DNA from: Poriferisodalis sp965221945
GTDB lineage: Bacteria > Actinomycetota > Acidimicrobiia > Acidimicrobiales > Poriferisodalaceae
Direction: 5' to 3'
Length of the DNA: 64,000 nucleotides
NCBI RefSeq assembly: GCF_965221945.1
Contig: NZ_OZ244925.1
Location: forward strand, 2,604,001 to 2,668,000
Part shown: one piece after another, positions 10,201-17,633 of the stretch
Numbering within the stretch: position 1 is the stretch's first letter
Layout of the letters: each line of letters starts with the position of its first letter
Notes under the pieces: generated by a model
Databases searched by the model: none
What the model was told of the DNA's origin: nothing
Seen by the model: the letters and a program-made list of their open reading frames with translations, nothing else
Made by a program: the position numbers and the translations under genes

Positions 10201-11233
10201 CATCATCAATATCCGCCCCAGTCTGAGCCACCCAGCGCTCAAGCCCGGCCGCTAGCGCGGGCAGCGCATCGTGACGAATGGTGCGGTCGAGTCGGCGCCG
10301 CAGTGCCGAGCCAAACGTCTGAGCCTCATCTTGCAATTCGGTGAAGCCACCCTCAGCCAGATAGCGAGGGGCGAGCAGTGCGAGGCATGCGCGGCGTTCA
10401 TCGCCGAGCAACTGAGCGTCGAGGTCCAGCCATTCCGCCGTCGAGGCTGCAGGGTCGCAGTCAAAGAGGCGGTAACGGTTCCTGCAGGCGAGCAGCCCGT
10501 ATCGAGCACCTCGTGACCGGCAGTCTGCAGCCAACACGCCTTCAGGCGGGCGACCGGCATCGTCGAGTCGCATGAAGTCGCTCGGATCCGCCTTGGGATG
10601 CACTACGGCCACGGGACTGCTGTCGAATCGAAGCAAGTACCCACGCGGCTCGAGGGTTTCGATGTCGTAGCCGAGCCCGGCGGGCAACGAGCGCCAATCG
10701 CCGTCCCAGTGCACGTCTTGAAGCGCTTCGGCAGCGAAGAGGCCGAACGTTGGATCATCCAGAATGCGGTGCTCGAGCATATGCCGGGTAAGCAATCCCG
10801 ACACCAGCAGACCCCGGCCTGCGAGACGCACGACTTCGGTGGCGATGTGACGCGACGCCTCCAGCGACGGCATGGCCGCTGCCCGTTCGATTGCGGACGC
10901 AAGTCCTTCGCAATCCATTGAACGAAGTGGCTCAGTCGCTGCGCGTGGGCCGAGTACCAGGACGCTCCCATCGGTCTTCGAGTCGTCGAAGACGAGCAGG
11001 TATCCCAACTCCGAACTGCCGACCCGTTCGCGCCACCGGGCACGCATGAACGTCTCGCCGGCCTTGGATGCCGTCGCGACTTCGAGGTGACCGAAGCGGA
11101 CCGTCCGTGATGCGCCAGGGCCAGGCGGCACCTCCTGTGCCACTCTGCGCGCCACCAGCCGGCTCAGCAGCTCATCGGCGTTCACGGGACGCAAGGGTAC
11201 GTGCCGTCTGACAGCGAGTACCTGACCGTCCAT
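7298..11233 (-). CDS. Eco57I/type IIG-like N6-adenine DNA methyltransferase
   Basis: This 1311-residue protein carries a SAM-dependent N6-adenine methylase core: GGVYYTPVPLVKHLVR, motif I LDPACGSAHFL (about residue 585) and motif IV AVVGNPPWEE (about residue 829). About 550 residues precede the core, as in type IIG, PglX-like and drmMI-like enzymes; I do not see a certain nuclease motif there. The C-terminal 400 residues would hold target recognition. GGAGGG stands just before the ATG. It is the first gene of the operon with the PLD-helicase, and its promoter must lie in the divergent region 11234-11575. It could methylate host DNA as self-mark or be the restriction component. Confidence 0.9.
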   Translation of the reverse strand: MDGQVLAVRRHVPLRPVNADELLSRLVARRVAQEVPPGPGASRTVRFGHLEVATASKAGETFMRARWRERVGSSELGYLLVFDDSKTDGSVLVLGPRAATEPLRSMDCEGLASAIERAAAMPSLEASRHIATEVVRLAGRGLLVSGLLTRHMLEHRILDDPTFGLFAAEALQDVHWDGDWRSLPAGLGYDIETLEPRGYLLRFDSSPVAVVHPKADPSDFMRLDDAGRPPEGVLAADCRSRGARYGLLACRNRYRLFDCDPAASTAEWLDLDAQLLGDERRACLALLAPRYLAEGGFTELQDEAQTFGSALRRRLDRTIRHDALPALAAGLERWVAQTGADIDDDEFRQELQRAALTLLFRLLFVLYAESSRYLPTDDATYRRHSLAELVAEAQQTQDDVSDASTGLWSSFGTLVRALRTGNPAWGVPAYNGALFSNRDFEGAALLEEIELDDRCFAEVLTAVGIDAETGRGVDYSSLEIAHIGHIYETLLSLQLTVADRPLRYDLGRDRYIAAADEPEIVSGSLLWQAHEGGRKAGGVYYTPVPLVKHLVRQAVLPAFEGHLDEVRHIAKEDPVAAANQLLDFAVLDPACGSAHFLVEVTDLLAESTVTFLAETPLPKIRESINGLRSQARAGIDVTDAALLRRLLLKHCVYGTDVSPMGAEIATLSLWLASFVPGLSLAYLGRNVVVGNALIGVASASSVVPEGTFQEQSLRTALADASEAAERVAEIDDRTPSEVEASKAADAETAVATAGMRRLFDLWTAEGFEVVGAREAAEVSGSDIIADTVSEDIRKKLEAAIRFAAQHHFLHWPLEFPRVFADGRRGFDAVVGNPPWEEVTIEELAFYGLHLPGLRGLPSHQRQAEIVELRAERPELAGLLEQEQERVTVERAALASGEYVSTGGDPDLYKYFCQRYRSLVREGGMIGVVLPRSTFVTQGSEGFRDWLYTEMTARRIDTLINRRLWAFETHPQFGVALVTAQRQEPPDGHIVAMLGIADSSEAWESQAASTGVPVAVASLGDGWLTPRLRSQAEADLLAKLRTGSRFPLGSGGRWMCFGVAELHETNDKSLWQSGRGGRQLWKGESFDQYEPHGAAARKCSASAAVLQKIRKPRPGSGSLIADHVKLAVRRRTVSSELERARVAFRDVSRSDDSRTARACLVPPEVLLTNKAPYIAFVDGDEMTQAACLGIINSLPFDWQVRRYVEINMNFFLLESLVVPNLDDADYPAVVSAAARLSAVDDRFAQFAEAVGVEYGPLAADEREHLRIDIDARVARAWQLTHDDLETTFVDFTTDAVTPAYREALVARLRELS

Positions 11234-11575
11234 GACCCTCCTCGCGAACGCGCATGCATGCGCATGCGACAGCGGGAAGTGCCGACTCCGAGACTAAAGA
11301 CCTTGAGTGTCACTACCAAATCTATTTCGACAAGAAGTGGGCCGCGAAAGGCAGAATCGCACGCCGAGTTCGATGTCTCGGGCTGCTCGCGTGTGGCTCA
11401 TACAGCTTCGACCCATGGACGCTGGCATCAGCCCCTGAGGGGAGCCGGGCTGCTTGGCCACGACCTCATCGCTTCGCCGATGCCCTGAACGGCAGGGCGG
11501 GGCACAAGTGGAATCACCTGGCTGATACCGGTTTCTGCCCCGCCCGAAACTGGATGAGTAGCCTGCTTGCTTGTC
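11234..11575. promoter_or_regulatory. Divergent intergenic control region with palindromes
   Basis: This 342-base gap separates the methylase-helicase operon from the ParB-like/D12 methylase pair and holds no convincing gene. A 12-base perfect palindrome CGCATGCATGCG (11251-11262) with an adjoining CGCATGCG lies 18-35 bases upstream of the methylase ATG. A CCCCTgAGGGG palindrome is at 11432-11442. A perfect 10-base inverted repeat, GGGCGGGGCA (11495-11504) and TGCCCCGCCC (11536-11545), ends 30 bases before the ParB-like start. These are candidate operators for shared control of both arms; the assignment is inferred from position. Confidence 0.5.
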
Positions 11576-12979
11576 ATGTCAGCAGGTCACACCGACCCCC
11601 AGCCGATTGCAGTCGAGCTACTCGACCTCGATCGCGAGAATCCCCGTCATGGCGAAGTCGAGAGCCAAGATCTAGCCCTAGCGCGACTCATCGAAGATCA
11701 AGGCGTCAAGCTGGTCAACATCGCGGTCGATATCCACGCGAGCGGACTTCACATCGCAGACCTGTTCATCGTGCTCAAGGCGGACGATGGTCGCTACACG
11801 GTGCTGGACGGAAATCGACGCCTAGCTGCGCTGCGTCTCCTCCGGACTCCTTCACTCCTCCCCGACGAGGTGCGGACACCTGATTTCAACGCGGCAGTCG
11901 CGAACTCGGGGAATCAACCCGAGACCGTTACCTGTGCAGTCGTTGCGACTCGCAGCGAAGCGAGGCTGTGGCTCGAGCGAACTCATTCCGGCGAACTGGA
12001 GGGCGTCGGAACCGTGTCTTGGGGATCGACGGCCAAGCAGCGATTTCGAGCTGCGGTGGCGGGGACCCCCAACACCCAGACGAGCAAGGCGCTTGTCATC
12101 TTGGATTGGCTGCGCCGGAAACTGCCCTCCGACCATCCGGCTCACACACACTTGGACGCAGTTGAACGCGGCAGAGTCACGAACCTGGGGCGTCTCGCAG
12201 GCGATCCTTATGTACGAAGCCGCGTGGGCTTCGAATTTGCGGGCGACACCATTTCTCTTCGTGCAGAAGTCGACACCGTCGTGGATCGGCTCGCGCACGT
12301 CGTCAAAGACTTGGCGACGGGAACCACCGTCACAACGCTCAAGCGGAAGCATGATCGTGCCCGCTACATCGACCAACTGCTCTATGGCGAGGAGGGGGAA
12401 GAGCCGCCAGACCCCCAGCTCACGCTCGATGTGGGTCGCGAGCCTGTCAGTGAAGCTGGAAGCGAGAGTCCCTCGACGACCACCGACGGCGAAACGAGCG
12501 CCGATGACAGCAGTGCCTCCACAACCAGTTCACGACTGCGGCGAACGCAACCGATTGCACACCCGTTTAGCGAAGTCGACACGACGGGGCTGCTTCCTCG
12601 CACCCGACAAGTCGTGAACGAACTCGCCACGTTGAACCCGAACATACACCCGAATGCGATTGCAGTGCTTCAGAGGTGCGTCGTAGAACTCAGCGTTGTG
12701 CAGTTCCTCAAGAGCCGAGGCCAGTCGGTGTCCAAATCGGCAAGGCTGGCCCAACTTGTCCGCGCAGCCCTCAAGGAACTGGGTATCGCGGACGACGATC
12801 AGCGCTTCCACGCCGTACAGACCCATCTGCAAAACGCGTCAAGTGTTATGTCGGTGAGACACCTACACGAGTACGTGCACAATGCGGATACGGCCCCAGG
12901 TGAATCGGACCTGAATAGCATCGCCATCGGTTACAGGCCCTTGCTCGAAGAAATCTGCACAGCACTGCGGTCTGGCTGA
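11576..12979 (+). CDS. ParB/Srx N-terminal domain protein in the methylase island
   Basis: The 467-residue product begins with a ParB/sulfiredoxin-like domain: ELLDLDRENPRHG, then GRYTVLDGNRRLAALRLL at about residues 73-90, the usual ParB N-terminal nucleotide-binding signature. No ParB helix-turn-helix is obvious; the rest is long, with an acidic Ser/Thr-rich linker (about 275-325) and a helical C-terminus. Translation could also start three codons upstream at 11567. It is followed 11 bases later by a D12-class methylase, so the two form a unit. A role as specificity or regulatory partner of the methylases is inferred; partitioning is unlikely because no ParA is nearby. Confidence 0.75.
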   Translation: MSAGHTDPQPIAVELLDLDRENPRHGEVESQDLALARLIEDQGVKLVNIAVDIHASGLHIADLFIVLKADDGRYTVLDGNRRLAALRLLRTPSLLPDEVRTPDFNAAVANSGNQPETVTCAVVATRSEARLWLERTHSGELEGVGTVSWGSTAKQRFRAAVAGTPNTQTSKALVILDWLRRKLPSDHPAHTHLDAVERGRVTNLGRLAGDPYVRSRVGFEFAGDTISLRAEVDTVVDRLAHVVKDLATGTTVTTLKRKHDRARYIDQLLYGEEGEEPPDPQLTLDVGREPVSEAGSESPSTTTDGETSADDSSASTTSSRLRRTQPIAHPFSEVDTTGLLPRTRQVVNELATLNPNIHPNAIAVLQRCVVELSVVQFLKSRGQSVSKSARLAQLVRAALKELGIADDDQRFHAVQTHLQNASSVMSVRHLHEYVHNADTAPGESDLNSIAIGYRPLLEEICTALRSG

Positions 12980-12990
12980 GTCGTCCCCAA

Positions 12991-13890
12991 GTGCGCTTCC
13001 TCAGTCCACTTCGATATCCCGGCGGCAAGGGACTCCTACTGAAGTTTGTCCGACAGCTCGTTGAGGCCATGGACCCTGCCCCTGCGAGATACATCGAGCC
13101 ATTCGCGGGCGGCGCTGCAATCGCTCTAGGACTCCTGCACTCGGATGCAGTTCCAGAGGCCGTCATCGGCGATGCCGATCCCGCTGTTGCTGCGTTCTGG
13201 CGGGCAGCGCTCGAGCACCCTGAAGAACTCGCGGACGCCGTGTGCAGTTGCGATGTCACCCTTGACACATGGCACGAGCAATTCCACCTGCTCGAAACCG
13301 CAGACCCGGCTGATGTCGTCGCGCTTGGATTCGCGGCCTTCTTCCTGAACCGCACCAACCGTTCGGGCATCCTGCGTGCGCGGCCGATTGGCGGACTCAA
13401 CCAGGATGGTCCGTATCCGCTCGACTGCCGCTTCAACCGAGCCGACTTGATTCGGCGGCTTGAACTCGTGGCGCAACTTTCCAAGCGAATCACCCTGCAC
13501 GCTGGTGACGCCATAGACCTACTCGAACAGCGTTGCGCAAGTGACAGCCACGAGGCGTTCGTCTACGCCGACCCGCCGTACCTCACCAAGTCCACTGACC
13601 TCTACTTGGACGCGATGAGCTACTCCAAGCACCAGTTGCTCGCCGAGAAGCTCAATTCGGGCTATCAGCGCTGGATCGTCAGCTACGACTGCGACCCCAG
13701 AGTCGCCGACGACCTGTACTGCAACAACAACATCCTTCAATTCGGCCTTCGCCACAGCGCTGCTCGACCACACCGCGGTCACGAACTGATGGCCATGTCG
13801 ACTGCCATCACTATGAAAGACGAAACGCGACTCCTACACCGAGCGATCTGGCACCGCCGGGTGACTCCGTTGCCTACCGCGATGGCGTGA
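12991..13890 (+). CDS. D12-class (Dam-like) N6-adenine DNA methyltransferase
   Basis: This 299-residue enzyme shows the D12/Dam order: RYPGGKG (8-14), the SAM-binding YIEPFAGGAAIAL (34-46), and the catalytic VYADPPYLTKS around residue 191. It transfers a methyl group to adenine N6 in a short target. GTG is used as start, 11 bases after the ParB-like gene. It is a second methylase in the island besides the large Eco57I-type enzyme, and its target is unknown. No cognate restriction endonuclease is adjacent, so it is either an orphan or part of the larger system. Confidence 0.9.
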   Translation: MRFLSPLRYPGGKGLLLKFVRQLVEAMDPAPARYIEPFAGGAAIALGLLHSDAVPEAVIGDADPAVAAFWRAALEHPEELADAVCSCDVTLDTWHEQFHLLETADPADVVALGFAAFFLNRTNRSGILRARPIGGLNQDGPYPLDCRFNRADLIRRLELVAQLSKRITLHAGDAIDLLEQRCASDSHEAFVYADPPYLTKSTDLYLDAMSYSKHQLLAEKLNSGYQRWIVSYDCDPRVADDLYCNNNILQFGLRHSAARPHRGHELMAMSTAITMKDETRLLHRAIWHRRVTPLPTAMA

Positions 13891-13935
13891 CCGTCAACTG
13901 CAGCATCCTCGACAGAGGCTTGGTAACCAACCGGC

Positions 13936-14598
13936 TCAGCTGACTTTCAAGCTTCCCAGCCGCATCAGCGCGTCTCTAGCCGTCTCAATCACCGGTCGGC
14001 GGTGGCAGCCTTCGATGTGGTCGTTGACGATGCCCGAGGCCTGCATCAGGGCGTAACAGGTGGTGGGGCCGACAAAGCGCCAGCCCAGCTTGCGCAGTGC
14101 CTTGCTCAGCGCGGTGGATTCGGGCGTCGTTGCCATCGAGGCCAGCGCTCTGTGGTCGATGACGGCTGGCCGATCATCGGGGACCGGTTCGAACGACCAG
14201 AAGAAAGCGGACAGGCTGCCGTGCGCCTCGATCGTTTCGAGTGCAGCGCGGGCGTTGTTGATCGTCGCTTCGATCTTGCCGCGGTGCCGCACGATGCCTG
14301 CGTCGCCCATCAGCCGTTCGACGTCGGCGTGGCCGAAGCCAGCCACCGCCTCGAAGTCGAATCCGCTGAATACCGCCCGGAAGTTCTCCCGCTTGCGCAG
14401 GATCGTCAGCCACGACAGCCCGGACTGGAAGCCCTCGAGGCACATCTTCTCGTAGAGACGGACGTCGTCCGTCACCGGCACCCCCCACTCAGTGTCGTGG
14501 TACGCCTCGTAGTCGTCGTGGCCTTCGCCCCACCAGCACGCCAGCGTCCCGTCGGTTCGTCGCCGGAGACCCGAAGGCACTTCGGCCGGCTGGGTCAT
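13936..14598 (-). CDS. tag: DNA-3-methyladenine glycosylase I
   Basis: This base-excision enzyme removes 3-methyladenine from alkylated DNA. The 220-residue product has the family hallmarks: CWWGEGHDDYEAYHDTEWG near the start, which contains the zinc-ligand cysteine and the catalytic glutamate motif YHDTEWG, then a helix-hairpin-helix region, WRFVGPTTCYALMQASG, and the C-terminal HIEGCHRR zinc ligands. Its ATG overlaps the stop codon of the upstream LLM gene by four bases (ATGA), so the two are translationally coupled. Confidence 0.95.
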   Translation of the reverse strand: MTQPAEVPSGLRRRTDGTLACWWGEGHDDYEAYHDTEWGVPVTDDVRLYEKMCLEGFQSGLSWLTILRKRENFRAVFSGFDFEAVAGFGHADVERLMGDAGIVRHRGKIEATINNARAALETIEAHGSLSAFFWSFEPVPDDRPAVIDHRALASMATTPESTALSKALRKLGWRFVGPTTCYALMQASGIVNDHIEGCHRRPVIETARDALMRLGSLKVS

Positions 14599-15621
14599 GC
14601 GCTGCTGGCTGCGGCGACGGCGTCGTTGGTAGGCGTCGGTCCGTAGAACATCATCGTCGTGCGGTCGGCGAAGGTGTTGCGTTGCGCGATCTGGCTGCCC
14701 ACCTCGGACGGGGTGCCGGACACGACGACGAGGTCCAGCAGATCATCGTCGATGAGATCGGTCATCTCTCGCCAATTGCCCTGCTTGGACAGCGTGTTGA
14801 GCTGGGGCTGCAGCCCGTCGTAGCCGTGGTGGTCGAGCGCACCCGCATAGGCCGGCGTCGAGCCGTAGAACGCCAGCTGGCCGGCTGCCGATCGACGCGC
14901 CCGCTCGATCTGCTCGTCGTTCTCTCCCATCGCGACGATGGACAGGCACGCGACAGTCACATCGCCGATGTCACGCCCTGCGGAGGTCGCACCCGCAGCC
15001 AGCGCCGGCAGCGTGACGTCGGTCATGAACTGGGCCGTGTGGAAGGGGTGGACGAAGAAGCCGTCAGCGGCGGCACCGATCACCTCGACCATGCGGGGTC
15101 CGACGCCGGCCACGTAGATCGGCGGTGCCTCCATCCCGATCGGGCCGGGATTGAAGAACGGCGTCATGAGGGTGTGAGTGTAGAACTCGCCGCGGTGGTT
15201 GAGCCGCTCGCCGGTCTCGAAGGTGTGCCAGATGGCGCGTACCGCCTCGATGTACTCCCGCATACGTTCGGCGGGGCGTGACCACGGCTCGCTGTACCGC
15301 TTGGTGATGTGGGGCTTGATCTGCGTGCCGAGGCCGAGGATGAACCTCCCGCCGCTCATCCAGTGCAGATCCCACGCCGTCACCGCGCAGGTCATCGGGT
15401 TGCGAGCGAACGCGACAGCGATGGCCGTGCCGAGCTCGATGGTCTCGGTTCGCTCCGATGCCAGCGCCAACGGCAGAAACGGGTCATGGGAGGCCTCGAC
15501 AGACCAGGCCGCCGACAGGCCCCATCTCCTCGAACTGCGCGGCCTTGTCCGCGCACCCGCACGGAGTGCTCGAGGTGGTGGCACCGTCGATTCGATGCTG
15601 TGTCGTGGACGTGATGTTCAT
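14595..15621 (-). CDS. LLM class F420-dependent oxidoreductase, single-base frameshift near the 5' end
   Basis: This TIGR03617-like luciferase-family enzyme would use F420H2 or flavin. The body (WSVEASHDPFLPLALASER onward, with ELGTAIAVAFARNPMT and GGRFILGLGTQIKPH) lies in one frame, but the natural start is in another: AGGAGGT at 15629-15635, seven bases before the ATG at 15621, opens a frame reading to EEMG at 15520. A run of four G (C on the plus strand, 15520-15523) causes the shift; with three G the frames join as EEMGLSAAWSVEASHDPF. Either a sequencing/assembly error or a real lesion. In the continuous frame alone the protein would start with an unnatural Arg-rich N-terminus. It is coupled to tag. 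Confidence 0.8.
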
Positions 15622-15750
15622 CGGTCAGACCTCCTGTGGGTTGCATCGCGCATGATGCACCCGCTCGGGAGCGGCGTGCTCGCCCGTGCAATGGCATCGT
15701 CGCCAGTGCATACAGGGATCAGAGCATCCAAGGGTCAACGTGTGCACGGA

Positions 15751-17598
15751 TCAGCGAAATTCGGGAAGCTGGCTGAGCACATTCATGATGCCGTCGCCGG
15801 AGTATGTGACCGTCAACGTCTCGCTGGCGCGCGTCATCGCCACGTACAGCAAGCGCCGCCGCTGACGGTCCTGCTCTGCTGGCTCGTCGTCTTCGACCCA
15901 GATGTGGTTGACCCCGCCCACGATGACATGTCGGTATTCGAGACCCTTCAGCAGCTGCAGTGTCGCTACCCGGATGACATTGGTGGCCAATGCCACCTCG
16001 TCGCGGTGCTCCTGCGCGTCGAGCGAAGCCGTCGGGCCGATGCCCCGCAGCACCTCTTGTCGGAACTCCTTCCAACCAGACAGGATCACAATGTGGTCCC
16101 GCGGCACTCTGGCCGACCGCAACCGTTTCACATGGTTGAGAACGGCTTCCACCTCAGAACGCAACCCGTCGCACACTGTCACGAGCGGAACCGGTCCGCG
16201 GCGCAACGCACGATCAGGCAGCACTAGTACGTCGAAGTCGTCTGGCTGCTCTTCGCCTGGCACGCGCTGCACGGCGTCACCCAGTTGGGTGATCGCTGCG
16301 TCGAGTATCTCGCGCGTGTTTCGGTAGTTCACTTTCAAGACCTTGGTTCGGCCCTGAGCGGTTCGGCCCGGCGGATTCCACCGTCGCTTGCCTCGATATA
16401 TCCGTTGGGCGCCATCGTGTGCGATCACGAGATTTTCTCGATCTGGCTTCAGCAAGGCCCACGCCAGATCCAAGCCTTGAGCACCGAGGTCCTGCGCTTC
16501 GTCGACAAGAACCATGTCATAACGTTCGGCGGCTGGCGCGGACGCCGCAATTTCCGCCGCGGCGCTGCGACGAGCCTCGAAATCGGGCCGCCCAGACTCG
16601 TTCTGGATCCAGTCCGTGCCCCTGAGCAGCTGGTAGGCCATCCGGTCGACGGTCGAGACGGACACATTGGGCGCATCGCTCAGCTCGTTGCCGAGCGCGG
16701 ACGCGAGCGGGATGTTGTAGCACAACAGCAAGATGCGCCATTCAGGCAGGTGGCGGGCGATGTGTCGGGCACGATGGATCAGGATCAACGTCTTGCCGCT
16801 GCCTGCTACACCGCGTATGACCCGGTAGCCCTCGCCGAGGTGGCGCGCCAGTCGCTCCTGTTCACGGTCCAGCGCCCGGATGACGTTCTCGCTGTCGGCA
16901 TCGACCGGCCTGAACATTCGCCCGACCTCGGTACCGATCACGACATCGGGCTGCACCGCCACGCGCGCAGCCTTCAACTCGTCTTCGGAAATGTCGGAGT
17001 CGGATCCGGTTTCGGCGCCAGCTGAGGTGCCATCACCGTTCCCGTGCGGGGACACGCGTGCCGGCTGCTCGAATTGGAGAACGGTGCCGCCGACAGCCTG
17101 GCACAGCGCGTCGCGCAGTCGGCTTGGCGCGAAGTCCTCTTCAGCCAAGCACGGCAATCGCGTCTCGAATTTCGAAGCGTCGGCCCGTGAAACGTCGGGC
17201 AGTCCGAGGACATGACGAACCGGCAACGTCTCCAACGAGTGCCGCAGGATCTCGACTTGCAGCGATGCGACTCGCTGAGCAATCTCGCGACGCAAGAGGT
17301 CTTGATTCAGCTTGGTACGGCGACGGCCCCACGAAATCACCTGGCGACGCGTCGGTGACTCAACGACCGCGATGCCAGCGGATCGATCCAGCACGACGAG
17401 ATAGCAGGCACCGTCGTCGTCAGAGCGCGGTGCTCGTTCGAACTCTCGCCTGAGCGCGGCCGTTTCGCCGTTGCCGGTTCGCTCTAGCCATACCGTGACA
17501 TCGCCGGGCAAGAAGTCACGCAGGCAGGCGGCGACAGATTGCAGCCGCTGAGGGACATCGTTGCGGCTCGCAATGTTCTCTGGCTGCATGAATGCCAT
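15751..17598 (-). CDS. UvrD/Rep-like helicase with degenerate NERD-type N-terminus
   Basis: The 615-residue product is a superfamily 1 helicase: Walker A GVAGSGKT (263-270), DEAQD motif II (366-370), VNYRNTREI, GLEYRHVIVGG and the terminal LLYVAMTRASETL motif VI. The first 120 residues resemble a NERD nuclease-related domain (YLVVLDRSAGIAVVESP followed by QVEIL), but the usual E-x-K catalytic strand reads VESP, so nuclease activity is doubtful. An acidic Ser/Asp linker spans about 183-210. It is the second gene of an operon, 35 bases after the exonuclease-DinG-RecQ fusion. A partnership of the two in DNA repair or phage defence is inferred; NERD-UvrD proteins also occur alone. Confidence 0.88.
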   Translation of the reverse strand: MAFMQPENIASRNDVPQRLQSVAACLRDFLPGDVTVWLERTGNGETAALRREFERAPRSDDDGACYLVVLDRSAGIAVVESPTRRQVISWGRRRTKLNQDLLRREIAQRVASLQVEILRHSLETLPVRHVLGLPDVSRADASKFETRLPCLAEEDFAPSRLRDALCQAVGGTVLQFEQPARVSPHGNGDGTSAGAETGSDSDISEDELKAARVAVQPDVVIGTEVGRMFRPVDADSENVIRALDREQERLARHLGEGYRVIRGVAGSGKTLILIHRARHIARHLPEWRILLLCYNIPLASALGNELSDAPNVSVSTVDRMAYQLLRGTDWIQNESGRPDFEARRSAAAEIAASAPAAERYDMVLVDEAQDLGAQGLDLAWALLKPDRENLVIAHDGAQRIYRGKRRWNPPGRTAQGRTKVLKVNYRNTREILDAAITQLGDAVQRVPGEEQPDDFDVLVLPDRALRRGPVPLVTVCDGLRSEVEAVLNHVKRLRSARVPRDHIVILSGWKEFRQEVLRGIGPTASLDAQEHRDEVALATNVIRVATLQLLKGLEYRHVIVGGVNHIWVEDDEPAEQDRQRRRLLYVAMTRASETLTVTYSGDGIMNVLSQLPEFR

Positions 17599-17621
17599 TT
17601 CAAATGGTCACGCTAGTGACC
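17595..17621. promoter_or_regulatory. Two palindromes at the start of the UvrD-like gene
   Basis: The 35-base gap between the two helicase genes holds CCATTTcAAATGG (17595-17607), which includes the start codon of the UvrD-like gene, and GGTCACgctaGTGACC (17606-17621). On mRNA either hairpin would cover the start region, so translational control is possible. No good Shine-Dalgarno sequence is visible. Confidence 0.35.
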
Positions 17622-17633
17622 CGAACAGCAGAA

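Noticed and set aside
11576..12979. ParB chromosome/plasmid partition gene
   Set aside because: No ParA, no parS-like repeats and no ParB helix-turn-helix; the methylase neighbour points elsewhere.
4123..13890. Complete DISARM or BREX system
   Set aside because: Methylase, PLD and SNF2 parts are present, but no DUF1998 protein, drmA-type helicase, PglZ or BrxC-like gene can be seen.
15520..15523. Programmed frameshifting in the LLM gene
   Set aside because: There is a G-run but no slippery heptamer with downstream stem, and the family is not known to use frameshifting; a lesion or error is simpler.
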